This document shows, one piece after another, positions 45,206 through 54,726 of a DNA stretch of 64,000 nt; the first letter of the stretch is position 1; each line of letters opens with the position of its first letter. The translations under genes were made by a program, and so were the position numbers. The notes beneath the pieces are model-generated. The model had not been told where the DNA came from and did no database searches. It saw only the letters and a program-made list of their open reading frames with translations. The stretch is from JABMPR01 sp964508765 (lineage in GTDB: Bacteria > Fidelibacterota > UBA8477 > JABMPR01), in NCBI GenBank assembly GCA_964508765.1, contig CAZDVD010000010.1:22252-86251 (forward strand). The letters run 5' to 3'.

Positions 45206-46234
45206 CTATAACTTAATGTTTATTGAAAAGCCCTGTATGGGTTCAAATATTCCAAAAGCTTGAAAGGAATAATCAACTGTGAGTCCCTTTCCAAGAAAAG
45301 GGGTTATTAATCCAAACCCGCAACTAAATCCTTTTTCTGTCTTCAGGGCAAATAAACTTTGATATCCGAATCGAATCTGAAGTACTCTATAGATCGATAT
45401 CTCTGTTCCAATATTTAGGGTTTCTTCGTTGTTGGTTGGTCTTGTTGCATCAGCTGAAAGCACTATTCCAAGATTCTCCCCAATTGACATCGGCAAAGCC
45501 GTACCTACTGTAAAACTCAATGGGATCGGCCAAGAATCTGTCTTCATATAGGCCACCAATGTTTCGTTATTACCATTATTTTGCGGATTGATATCTATAC
45601 GATGGCGAAGATCTCGGCCATGGAGTTGCATTTCTCCACCAAAATTTCGTATTGTCGCACCAATTTGTAGGCCACCGAATTGTGTAATAAAGAGAAGTCC
45701 CAAATCTGCGGCACCTGTCCACGCTTTCTCGTGCCATATTACTTGTTCGATATATTTTAGCGTCCCACCTATCGAAAAGCGATCAGTGATATTACTGGCA
45801 TAACTCAGTCCGACTGATAAATCTCTAGCCTCCCAAAATTCTCCTGTACCATCCGGCATAGCCACTGTAGTGACTTTTTCCCTGTCACCATAATCAACTT
45901 GATTAACACTGATACCAATCGCATGCTGGTCAAATATTGCAAGTTGGAGACCAACCCATTTGTGGTTTGATCCAACAAGATAATTGGTTTGAGAAGCATA
46001 AAGCATCGATTGTGCCATTCGGGAGATAGCTCCTGGATTCCAATATAGAGCTGATGGATCATCTACAATCGCCGTGACGGCTCCTCCCATTCCAATTGCC
46101 CTCATACCCACTGGTATACCTAAAAATGGAGCTGCTGATGTTCCAACTTTACTTTGGGCGTTCAAAGAAGGATCCAATAGTCCGGTGACGATTTGGATAA
46201 TTACATAAAGAAATATAATTTTACGTTTAATCAT
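45206..46234 (-). CDS. PorV/PorQ-family outer-membrane beta-barrel (alpha-glucan locus)
   Basis: 342 aa, signal peptide 1-26. The family opening is seen (GTSAAPFLGIPVGMRAIGMG, then DPSALYWNPGAI), with many beta strands and a C-terminal NIKL. It is a paralogue of the protein at 11715-12782: shared motifs include FSIG-T-KYIEQ/FIHQ and 'IGATIRNFG / IGATISNFG'. It starts 2 nt after the giant sorting-domain protein, so the two are surely cotranscribed. Proposed role: dedicated outer-membrane partner that retains the sorting domain of the giant protein next to the TonB receptor. A general T9SS PorV function is the alternative. Confidence 0.88.
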   Translation of the reverse strand: MIKRKIIFLYVIIQIVTGLLDPSLNAQSKVGTSAAPFLGIPVGMRAIGMGGAVTAIVDDPSALYWNPGAISRMAQSMLYASQTNYLVGSNHKWVGLQLAIFDQHAIGISVNQVDYGDREKVTTVAMPDGTGEFWEARDLSVGLSYASNITDRFSIGGTLKYIEQVIWHEKAWTGAADLGLLFITQFGGLQIGATIRNFGGEMQLHGRDLRHRIDINPQNNGNNETLVAYMKTDSWPIPLSFTVGTALPMSIGENLGIVLSADATRPTNNEETLNIGTEISIYRVLQIRFGYQSLFALKTEKGFSCGFGLITPFLGKGLTVDYSFQAFGIFEPIQGFSINIKL

Positions 46235-46236
46235 AG

Positions 46237-49200
46237 TTATTTAATAATTGCCAGTTTACCAGTTGCTCTACCTACAGTGGACTCCACTACATAAAAATAG
46301 ACTCCGAAAGCAACATCCAGATTCTCCCTTGAACGAATGTCCCACGCGATTGTGCCACTATTGATTCCCTCAGATAGTTCTAATGTTCTTACTAAACTTC
46401 CATCTGAGGAAAAAATGTGCACCTTTGCACCTGCTGGAAGTTTTCGGAACTCAATACGACGTTCTCCGCGTCCACTGGTAATAGTCGGGGGCAAAGGACT
46501 TTCCATAACATTGGCAAATACATATGGATTCGGCACTACCTGGATCTTATCCAATTCATTTCGAGCATTTACCTCTTGCACAAAAGGTCTTTCTGTTTTG
46601 AATTTATATTTATCACCATTCCTAAATGGTTTTGAAACACTGATCCGCAATTCATCGCCATCACCAAATTGAAAGGCAGTATCCGCTTCTCCAATATTTG
46701 TGAAGAAGAGCGTCCAGATCATCTGGTATTCTCCATCTGGCCGTTTCCAAAATGTGTAGATGTAATCCTTAGGCTCAATCGTATACACTGAATCAGATTC
46801 GTATGCACGATTAAAAGCATGAAAGAACGGCACTTCAGTTGAATCATTGAGATTCAGAATTCGAAAATTACTGCTAACGGACCTCAACCCCCCCATCTGC
46901 ACAGCGAGATCGTTTGGACGTACATAACGCGTTGTGTCTCCAAATTGAATAAGTAAGTCTGCCGGATATTCTTTACCTTCCAGCTGTCTGCCACCCAAGC
47001 TGAAGCTAGATGTTAATGTATACCATTCGTATTGCCGATCTCCTGTATTCCAATACGATAAAGTAGGATCTTGTACTCCTTGAATATCCCAGTCATTCTC
47101 AAAATTAAGTTGCAGACCGTCAAAAATATCTGTGTCGAAAGTTTCCTCTGTAAAAGGACTTTCTTGCATATTGGTGCTTTTGTATACGGGATAATACTGG
47201 TATTTAACAATATAATCCGCTGTTTCGGATGATCCATCAACTCGATGCTTTATTTTTCCGTTTAGAAAATCAATTTCAAATTCATCAACCGATAGGTATG
47301 TATTTGGATCTGATAGATGGCTTATTATTACGGTACCTTCTTCAATGTGCTCGTGCTTTAAATATTGAAAGTCTGAACCAATTATTACCGTTTCGGATAT
47401 ACCAGTAACATCTAACACAGAATAGTTTGTCGTTATGGGAGCGAATTCATCAGGATCTGCCCAATCCAAGTTGGGCTCACCGATATCTGGTTTGCCATTA
47501 TTTTGAGTACTATCTGGATCAAGAACACTAATATTCCCGTCAGAACCAATATCATCATTAAGCACATTCCAATTACCGTTATTGTCTATCCTGTCCATTT
47601 GAGTATCCTCAAAGATTACATTGTAATTGTGACCTGTAAGGGCGGACTCATCAATTATATCGTATCTAATGCTTCCAGTTCCTTTCCCATCTACTCGATC
47701 GAGAGTTGTGTCGGTATTGGCCCGATTGTAGCCTGCAACTGGCGGAGTCGGTCGAACCACCACAGTATTTTGATTTGTTTGGATTTTACCATCCGCGAGG
47801 ATTGAAATAAACTTCGTCGTTTCGGATGGAATCATGCCCAAATCCACTTCTCCGTGGTCATAGGCGGTTACAGCATAAAAATAGCGTCTGCCATTATCAA
47901 CGTTTTCATCAACATAAGTATGTCGCAACCCTGTGTCTGTACCGAGGTCAAAAGTGTATCCTCCATTGTCTTGGAAATACTGATCCTCTGTTGGAAAAAG
48001 TCCTGTTATTCCGTTTTCTAAATCATATTGCTCCAGATATGTGTAGCCCACTACATTTCCATACACATCTGTCACCGACCTAACATCATTAAAGTCCGAA
48101 TCAGTTGCTTTATATATGCGGTAGCCTTCAAAATCTTTGTTTCGGGTAACCGGATCAATACTGTCTTCCGCCTTTCGGTCCCAGTAAAGTGTTACTTTTC
48201 CATCTCCAGGTACTGCGCTCACTGTGGGAAGAGTAGGTGCAGTTGGAAAGCTATAGTCACTATTGTATATCTGTTGAACTGTCTTCCGATTCTTCAATAA
48301 GTCATCAAGATTTTCGCCGTAAAGCAGTGCTAACGAAAAACGTTGAGTCTCTCCAGCAAGTAATGGAAAATAGGCCGCACCATATATAAAATCACCATCT
48401 TCACCGCGTATTGGATTACCATCTTGAATACTTTGTGGTACATCAAAGTATCCTGGCTGTAACCATTGCCAGAGCGCCTCGTCATCACCCATTGGATACC
48501 GATTTGCAGGTGTAAAATAATTGAAGCTGGTTAAGCCGATTTGATCAGATTCATCAACATCCGTACGATCGAAGTTTGCTTCTCCATCGGTGGGGAAACC
48601 ATCACCTTCCCCATAATCATTCGTGAGAGGAATTCCATCAGCACCTAGATCATCAAATTCAATATTCCAGTCGCCGTCGTTGTCTATTCCATCATCCCGT
48701 CTCTCATCGATTAGGGGATCGTGAAGTCCAAGACCATTGATGTAGTCTATATAGCAGACTGGGTTAATTTTGTCAAAAAGGATAACATCATTTTCTATGT
48801 CTTTTCGGACCTGACGATAATGAAGAAGGTAGTTTTCGTCGATTAACCCATCCAAATCATTATCGATTCCATCATAAGCATCTGGATTGGCGTTATAATC
48901 ATTATTTGCGCTGCCTTCACTGAAACCGGTTTCACCTGCAATCAGTTGTAAGCTGTCATCTAGGCCGCGTGTAAAAATCATTAAAGTATCACTGTTTATC
49001 GTTAGCAGGTTTCGTTGGTAGTTATCGTCAATTAGGACGATTTCATCTCCTAAGTCATAAACGATAGTGTCAAAATCACTTTCTTCAAATTGTGGTGCCG
49101 CGAATGAAAGTGTAATCCCGTCCGCTAGCGACTCAATGTTGTTATCGTCATCATTATCAATACCATCATATGGATTTCCTGGACTTTCTAAATAGGCATA

Positions 49201-50148
49201 TCCTACCATTCCGACATCTCCAACCCAAAGAGGATTTCGGGAACAGTCCTTATCATAATCACCTGTATAGGTAATATCCTTCTCAACATCAAAAAAGGAC
49301 CAATCGTCATCCCATTCTCCCACATCCGCTCCACCGCCACTAACGCCGATATAGGTACCGCAGAGCATCCCGAAGGTTACACGATCATAGTCCGTGGTAC
49401 TGTTATTAGTAACTTCATACAGCCAAAATATTATATCACTAGCAAGTGGACGGGCCCACTGCATACCCCGCACTTTAACTTCGATACCTAATCCATTTCG
49501 TGTTAGATTATTATTATCAGGTTTAAAGGCCACACCCCATTCATTGTTCTCTGCATAATTGAACTCTTCATCATTATTATCATCCATAACATAGAAGCTC
49601 TCTTGATCAGCATTGGAAAGTCCTTTCCCCATAAAACTGTTCCAACTACCTGGCCATCCAGGATCAACGGGATCATTGAATTTGTCAGGCCACGAGGATG
49701 GCCAGGTATTCGGATCATTACTCATTGCAATATTATATTGATTTTCATTCAAATACCCTTGAACTGGTTCGAATGTCCAATACTTACCAGCGTTGGATTG
49801 TTCCACTGATACACTTGGTCGTGATGCATTACAAACAACCACACTATGAAATTTTTTAATTCTCTGTGATACGGAATCAAAATAAGTCACCTCCGCACCG
49901 ACCAAGGGGGCTAAATCGCCGATATAGCCATTGTTGTCATGCTTCCAGGCACCAATAGGTCCATTGAAAGGTTGACCAATGACTCCCCAATTACTGAATG
50001 TGGTGCGTACTAGATTAGCGTTATGGACTCCAGATCTTCTGAATCGGACGCCACTATTCTGCTGAGCATTTAGCATTCCCGCAATGGCCAGCGTCATTAT
50101 GCTACACGCTAAAAACCAAACTCCAGAAAATTTCGTTAATCGCCTCAT
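46237..50148 (-). CDS. Giant surface protein with MopE-like motifs and T9SS sorting domain (alpha-glucan locus)
   Basis: 1303 aa, paralogue of the protein at 12786-16088 and about 200 residues longer. Signal peptide 1-28 (ending GMLNAQ). Shared pattern: GVHNANLV, SNDPNTWP, NADQESFYVMDD, WARPLASDIIFWLYEVTN. MopE-like acidic motifs: YDGIDNDDDNN, YDGIDNDLDGLIDEN, DDGIDNDGDWNIEFDD, and an additional DRIDNNGNWN later in the chain, which the shorter paralogue lacks. A fibronectin III-like domain (NKDFEGYRIYKATDSDFN) and a sorting domain (VVPNPYV to KLAIIK) follow. Its start overlaps the TonB receptor stop by 4 nt (ATGA), which indicates translational coupling and fixed stoichiometry. Function unknown; inferred subunit of a TonB uptake complex. 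Confidence 0.83.
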   Translation of the reverse strand: MRRLTKFSGVWFLACSIMTLAIAGMLNAQQNSGVRFRRSGVHNANLVRTTFSNWGVIGQPFNGPIGAWKHDNNGYIGDLAPLVGAEVTYFDSVSQRIKKFHSVVVCNASRPSVSVEQSNAGKYWTFEPVQGYLNENQYNIAMSNDPNTWPSSWPDKFNDPVDPGWPGSWNSFMGKGLSNADQESFYVMDDNNDEEFNYAENNEWGVAFKPDNNNLTRNGLGIEVKVRGMQWARPLASDIIFWLYEVTNNSTTDYDRVTFGMLCGTYIGVSGGGADVGEWDDDWSFFDVEKDITYTGDYDKDCSRNPLWVGDVGMVGYAYLESPGNPYDGIDNDDDNNIESLADGITLSFAAPQFEESDFDTIVYDLGDEIVLIDDNYQRNLLTINSDTLMIFTRGLDDSLQLIAGETGFSEGSANNDYNANPDAYDGIDNDLDGLIDENYLLHYRQVRKDIENDVILFDKINPVCYIDYINGLGLHDPLIDERRDDGIDNDGDWNIEFDDLGADGIPLTNDYGEGDGFPTDGEANFDRTDVDESDQIGLTSFNYFTPANRYPMGDDEALWQWLQPGYFDVPQSIQDGNPIRGEDGDFIYGAAYFPLLAGETQRFSLALLYGENLDDLLKNRKTVQQIYNSDYSFPTAPTLPTVSAVPGDGKVTLYWDRKAEDSIDPVTRNKDFEGYRIYKATDSDFNDVRSVTDVYGNVVGYTYLEQYDLENGITGLFPTEDQYFQDNGGYTFDLGTDTGLRHTYVDENVDNGRRYFYAVTAYDHGEVDLGMIPSETTKFISILADGKIQTNQNTVVVRPTPPVAGYNRANTDTTLDRVDGKGTGSIRYDIIDESALTGHNYNVIFEDTQMDRIDNNGNWNVLNDDIGSDGNISVLDPDSTQNNGKPDIGEPNLDWADPDEFAPITTNYSVLDVTGISETVIIGSDFQYLKHEHIEEGTVIISHLSDPNTYLSVDEFEIDFLNGKIKHRVDGSSETADYIVKYQYYPVYKSTNMQESPFTEETFDTDIFDGLQLNFENDWDIQGVQDPTLSYWNTGDRQYEWYTLTSSFSLGGRQLEGKEYPADLLIQFGDTTRYVRPNDLAVQMGGLRSVSSNFRILNLNDSTEVPFFHAFNRAYESDSVYTIEPKDYIYTFWKRPDGEYQMIWTLFFTNIGEADTAFQFGDGDELRISVSKPFRNGDKYKFKTERPFVQEVNARNELDKIQVVPNPYVFANVMESPLPPTITSGRGERRIEFRKLPAGAKVHIFSSDGSLVRTLELSEGINSGTIAWDIRSRENLDVAFGVYFYVVESTVGRATGKLAIIK

Positions 50149-52970
50149 ATATTTATTCTAAATCCCATTTCGATTTTTCGGGGCTCACTGTAATAACCGG
50201 GATTAAGGAAGTACTTTTTAACAGAATTAATGGGTGTCGCAATATTATTGGTCTCCACTCGATCTATATCGTTGGTAAATCCAGCTCTTCCTGTGTCATT
50301 GAACACAACCAATTCATTTTTTCGATCTAATACGTTTTTGACTTTAATGAATATCTCCGGGGTAAATCTATGCCAAGGAACCTGCCAGTATCCATGCAAA
50401 TCGAGGTTAAATGTAGTCGGTTTTATTTCTGAATTAGTTAGTAGCGATGTAATATCTTCCGACAAACGAGGCGTATATGGTAATCCGCTACCGTACCGGC
50501 CTAGGGCAATAAGGCCATAACCATCTGAACTGTTGAATCCCAATCTAGCATTTATTGTATGGCGCTGATCCCAGTCCAACGGATTAATCTGAATCTCAGG
50601 TTCCGCTCCACCCGCTACAGCATTACGAAAAGCATCTGGATCACTCGCTGTTCCTTCCACTATTTGAAACGTATAGTCGAGATTTGCAAACCATCCTTTA
50701 AGATTTCGTTGATTCAGAACAAGAGTCATTCCTTTAACCACACCAAAGTCACTGTTCATAAGGCGACTATATCTGGCAAAATTCCCAAAGACATTAATTT
50801 CTTCAGCGCGTGTTCCTGTAAGATCTCGGATATCCTTTAGGAAGATCGTTAAATCCAAAGCAACATTTGGCGTTAATTGTTGTTGAAGACCAATTTCACC
50901 CGCAATCGTCTTCTCTGGATTGAGGTCAGCGTTGCCTATAATGCCAACATTGCCTGTTCTTCCCCCAAATTGAAATTCTGGATTACGATAAAGATGCTCA
51001 TAATTCGGAATCTGGAAAAAGTGGCCATATGAAAAATGAAAGACACCCTGATCGCTGATTGGAAAAGAAATTCCAATACGCGGACTTATCATTTGTTTTG
51101 CTGTGGCAGCTGAATACCAGTATTCCTTGCGCTGATCAATACTCACAAGGGGCTCATCAGGATTCTGATACCCACTCCCATCGAGGTCGAAGTATATATT
51201 ATCAGGTCGAATAGGGTTGTAAATATCGGGGTCAGTTGGATCACTTAAAATAACGCCATCGGGTTCAAAATAATCCCAACGAACTCCAATGTTCATGACT
51301 AATTCATCATATTCAATTTTATCCTGAAGAAATGATGATATTTCAACGGGGTTATTCTGTGACAAACTACTATAAAGCAAACTTGTTGGATTGATTGTCG
51401 GGTGGATATATGGTGAAAATGCCGTTGGTACATCCACGCTAAAATCGACATAGTAATCACCTTGGGACGGTCTAATTTCGAAATCCCGAATCCAGATTCT
51501 ATTCCTCTTCCAATCAAACCCAGTTTTTAATTGGTGGTGAGTGTTAATTTGCGATGTAAAGTTAAATTTTAAGTAATTTGAACTACTCTCCCTCCGATAA
51601 TGGTCGTTTTCAGTACCGCCAACATGAAATTGATAGGCAAAACGATCCAAATAATAAGAATGTACGTACGTTGTGCTGTCGCTATTTGCACTCTTTGAAG
51701 AAAGTCGTCTCATGTAGGATCGGTCGCTTGAGGAATAAGCAATATCAAAATAACTATTTAGTGAAAGTTGCTTTTGTAGCTGCACGATATTTGTAATTCC
51801 AGTGATTTGCGTTGGAGCAAGACCGCTGGGATTATAATAAAACAAATGATCGCCATTCTCGAAATCTCGCAGTTCCTCGTCATCATAATAATAGCTATAG
51901 GTAAGATGAGAAGAATTTGAAAGTCTGTATTGTAGTTTACCCTGAAAATATATTTGTTCTCTACTATTCATGGATTTCCATTGTTGATCTCCCAGCATCG
52001 TAGTTGAATCATGAATCACTAATTCATAATCTTCATTGTAATATGCTACTGCATTAGGAAGAAATTTCTGTTCACCAAAAATCCAACCATCTGACTTATG
52101 TATTTTTGCATTCACTGAGAAGAAAAGTTGATCCTTGAGTAGTGGACCATAAAGACTTCCTTCATAGTTGGATATTGCAATCGGATCGAACTGACTAATA
52201 TGTGGATAAATAGCTGAATGGTTACTCAAGTGCCCGCCGGTGTAACTTTCGACTGAGCCACCCAATTTATTGCTCCCAGCGCGTGTAACAATATTTACAA
52301 CCCCAGACATTACGTTGCCATACTCAGCATTGAAAGCACCTGATATAACCTGTAACTCTTGCACCATATTCTTATTCACATTCACCGTAGATTCTCGGTT
52401 ATATGCATCCGTTACAGGTATCCCATCTATCAAATATGCGACCTCGCCAACTCGACCACCGCGCAGGCTGCCATCAACAAATCCAGCCTGCATCTCTATT
52501 GCTTCACTCAATTCACTGATTGGAAGCTGTTTCATCTCTTCAGCGCTAATTATTGCTATTGAGGACGTCAGATCTTTTTGAATCATGGGTTTGACCGCAG
52601 TAACGGTGACAGCTTCACCTTCAATTGACTGCATCGACATTTCGATGTCTATCTGCTGGGTCAGGTCAATTGAAATTTCAACTCCACTCATGTTCACACT
52701 TTGATAGCCAATCATAGAGAATGCAACTGTGTAGACTCCTGGCGGAACATTCAGAATAGCATAGTAACCATTGGCATCGCTTGCAGCTCCAAGATTGCTA
52801 CCTTTTAGGATGACATTACATCCATAGAGCACTTGCCCATCAGCTTTATCAATAATACGACCAACTATTTTTCCGCTAACACCACCAAATAATTGAATAT
52901 TGATTCCGACAAAGATAATCAAAAGGATTGTAAGTCTCTTACATCTCCAACAATACTTTTCAGCTTGCAC
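50145..52970 (-). CDS. TonB-dependent outer-membrane receptor (alpha-glucan locus)
   Basis: 941 aa starting with GTG at 52970. Signal peptide about 12-30 (LTILLIIFVGINIQLFGG), carboxypeptidase-regulatory-like domain (33-120, GRIIDKADGQVLYGCNVILK), plug (about 135-245, LIDGIPVTDAYNRE, AEYGNVMSGVVNIVTRAGS), then barrel to the terminal MGFRINI. Expected to import maltooligosaccharides with TonB energy. Layout and several motifs match the receptor at 16099-18768 (e.g. HFSYGHFFQIPNYEHLY / HISYGHFFQIPAYEFLY), so the two are paralogues adapted to different glycans. A hairpin separates it from the upstream starch-binding-like gene. Confidence 0.94.
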   Translation of the reverse strand: MQAEKYCWRCKRLTILLIIFVGINIQLFGGVSGKIVGRIIDKADGQVLYGCNVILKGSNLGAASDANGYYAILNVPPGVYTVAFSMIGYQSVNMSGVEISIDLTQQIDIEMSMQSIEGEAVTVTAVKPMIQKDLTSSIAIISAEEMKQLPISELSEAIEMQAGFVDGSLRGGRVGEVAYLIDGIPVTDAYNRESTVNVNKNMVQELQVISGAFNAEYGNVMSGVVNIVTRAGSNKLGGSVESYTGGHLSNHSAIYPHISQFDPIAISNYEGSLYGPLLKDQLFFSVNAKIHKSDGWIFGEQKFLPNAVAYYNEDYELVIHDSTTMLGDQQWKSMNSREQIYFQGKLQYRLSNSSHLTYSYYYDDEELRDFENGDHLFYYNPSGLAPTQITGITNIVQLQKQLSLNSYFDIAYSSSDRSYMRRLSSKSANSDSTTYVHSYYLDRFAYQFHVGGTENDHYRRESSSNYLKFNFTSQINTHHQLKTGFDWKRNRIWIRDFEIRPSQGDYYVDFSVDVPTAFSPYIHPTINPTSLLYSSLSQNNPVEISSFLQDKIEYDELVMNIGVRWDYFEPDGVILSDPTDPDIYNPIRPDNIYFDLDGSGYQNPDEPLVSIDQRKEYWYSAATAKQMISPRIGISFPISDQGVFHFSYGHFFQIPNYEHLYRNPEFQFGGRTGNVGIIGNADLNPEKTIAGEIGLQQQLTPNVALDLTIFLKDIRDLTGTRAEEINVFGNFARYSRLMNSDFGVVKGMTLVLNQRNLKGWFANLDYTFQIVEGTASDPDAFRNAVAGGAEPEIQINPLDWDQRHTINARLGFNSSDGYGLIALGRYGSGLPYTPRLSEDITSLLTNSEIKPTTFNLDLHGYWQVPWHRFTPEIFIKVKNVLDRKNELVVFNDTGRAGFTNDIDRVETNNIATPINSVKKYFLNPGYYSEPRKIEMGFRINI

Positions 52971-53072
52971 TCTAATTTTTTCCTACTATTTCACTCAAAA
53001 GAGCGACCTAAGTATATTTGTTACATCTAACTTAAGTACTTAGGTACTAATTTGGTATGAGAAAACTGTGAA

Positions 53073-53107
53073 GTAAGGCGACACACATATCGTAGATGTC
53101 GCCTTAC
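53073..53107 (-). promoter_or_regulatory. Intercistronic 11-bp perfect hairpin upstream of the TonB receptor
   Basis: GTAAGGCGACA (53073-53083) and TGTCGCCTTAC (53097-53107) pair perfectly with a 13-nt loop, 15 nt after the stop of the upstream gene on the minus strand. No T tract follows, so partial termination or mRNA 3'-end protection is likely. Same position as the hairpin at 18796-18837 in the other locus. Confidence 0.75.
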
Positions 53108-53121
53108 ACCAATATTGACCT

Positions 53122-54711
53122 CTATTTTAAAAGCATCATCTTTATCACTTGTATGGATGTTTCAGTACTCAAGCGGCAAAAATAAACACCGCTAGAAAGT
53201 TGCAATTGTGACGCATTAAGTTGAAGATGGTAATTGCCAGCGCCCTGAAACTTCTGAACCAGTGTTCCCTCTTCAACCCCAAGTGCATTAAATACTTTCA
53301 GTTCGACATACTGATCAGAATGCAGCTCATACTCTATCGTAGTTGTAGGATTGAAAGGATTCGGATAATTCTGGCGCAAAGAATTTTGTTTTGGTAAATT
53401 GTCGATATCAGTTTCAATCGCTGTTTGAGGTGGAAAACTATTTAGGCTATCACCATCAAAATTAAAATAATCCATTATTTCAGCTGTTGCCTCGTCCCGT
53501 AGCAAATTTGTCCAATGATGACGATCGCTGTAAACGAATTCATTCTCAAATACAGCACCGGATTCGACTGTAACGTCCTCTGCACCCGGATAATACATGG
53601 AGTATTTATACATTCTGATACCACCCTCAGTCCCAGCCGCATACGTAACATTCCGTGACCATATGTTGTCATTCGCTATTATGTCGCCATTGCTGCCATT
53701 ATCATTTAGCATTAGCATTGTCGGTGATGTTGTGGGATCAATAGTTGCGGTGTCATCCAGTGTCCAATTGCCAGCCCATCGATCTGGTAACCAGTAGGAA
53801 GCTCCTTTTAAACCAACATGCGTGATAATTGACGGATCAACTAATTCGAGATTATGACGATTTCGTGGGGTGCTCATATCTACCTGATACAGTAGTGTGA
53901 CATCTTGGAGGAAGTTTCCCACTACAGGAAATATTGATGGTTTAAAAGTGTCCATCTCGATCGTACTTCCATCTGCAGTATATGTGTATTGTCGCTTTGT
54001 TGACACTTCCCAACCACCATAGTTCTGATACTTTTCTCCAGGACCAGCTTTCACTTTCCAACCGGTTGTACCTCCAGTAACACCCCTCACAGTAACTGTA
54101 CAGGTGTATAGAGCTGCGGAAAAGGGCACCTCAACTAAATAGCGGGATGCATCGCTAGAAGTAATACTTTCCCATATATTTTCATCAAAGCCATAAAGTT
54201 TTAACTCATCTGTGCTTGGATCAAAATAATCGTCCCCAGTACCAATAATATCAGATAAATCTGCCGTAAATATTAGCGTATTCTCAACATAATCATAAAC
54301 AGTTACAACGCTATCTCTATCAAACCAAGCAACAGGCAAGATCGTTTCTGGACTTTGCAAAGTAAAAGTTCGATCAGGACCAGACTCCCAAGGGTTACCC
54401 TGGTTGATTTGGAATTTGTACATAAAACTTTGTCCAACGGCAGTATCCGCCATAGCTACGGTAATCGTATAAATACTGTCCAGGTCATCATCACTCAGCG
54501 CTGGGATGGTCCAGCTCCAGTCACCTCCGAGACCTGTTTCGGAAACAAAGTTCCCATTGATAGTCACGCTATCTGTGGCCGGATTAAATAATTCCTCCTG
54601 AGCTCTGACTCCCATATTAACCCTAAAAGTTAGAGGAATCTCTGCGAATACATTAACTACAAAAACCATGCTGATTAATGTTAATGCAAATAGTAATTTT
54701 GATTTCATCAC
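53122..54711 (-). CDS. Starch-binding-like surface protein with T9SS sorting domain
   Basis: 529 aa, signal peptide 1-23 (ending NVFA). Three beta domains in tandem: 24-125 and 140-255 resemble starch-binding CBM20/E-set modules (FRVNMGVRAQEELFNPATDS, 'DELKLYGFDENIWES'), and 265-400 has a choice-of-anchor-X look (LMLNDNGSNGDIIANDNIWS). The end is a sorting domain (NYPNPFNPTTTIEYEL to KMMLLK). Probable role: captures starch at the surface, as SusE/F do, for the GH13 amylase and TonB receptor of the operon. It matches in position the CBM9-like protein of the beta-glucan locus. Confidence 0.82.
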   Translation of the reverse strand: MMKSKLLFALTLISMVFVVNVFAEIPLTFRVNMGVRAQEELFNPATDSVTINGNFVSETGLGGDWSWTIPALSDDDLDSIYTITVAMADTAVGQSFMYKFQINQGNPWESGPDRTFTLQSPETILPVAWFDRDSVVTVYDYVENTLIFTADLSDIIGTGDDYFDPSTDELKLYGFDENIWESITSSDASRYLVEVPFSAALYTCTVTVRGVTGGTTGWKVKAGPGEKYQNYGGWEVSTKRQYTYTADGSTIEMDTFKPSIFPVVGNFLQDVTLLYQVDMSTPRNRHNLELVDPSIITHVGLKGASYWLPDRWAGNWTLDDTATIDPTTSPTMLMLNDNGSNGDIIANDNIWSRNVTYAAGTEGGIRMYKYSMYYPGAEDVTVESGAVFENEFVYSDRHHWTNLLRDEATAEIMDYFNFDGDSLNSFPPQTAIETDIDNLPKQNSLRQNYPNPFNPTTTIEYELHSDQYVELKVFNALGVEEGTLVQKFQGAGNYHLQLNASQLQLSSGVYFCRLSTETSIQVIKMMLLK

Positions 54712-54726
54712 TATCCCTTCCTTTTT

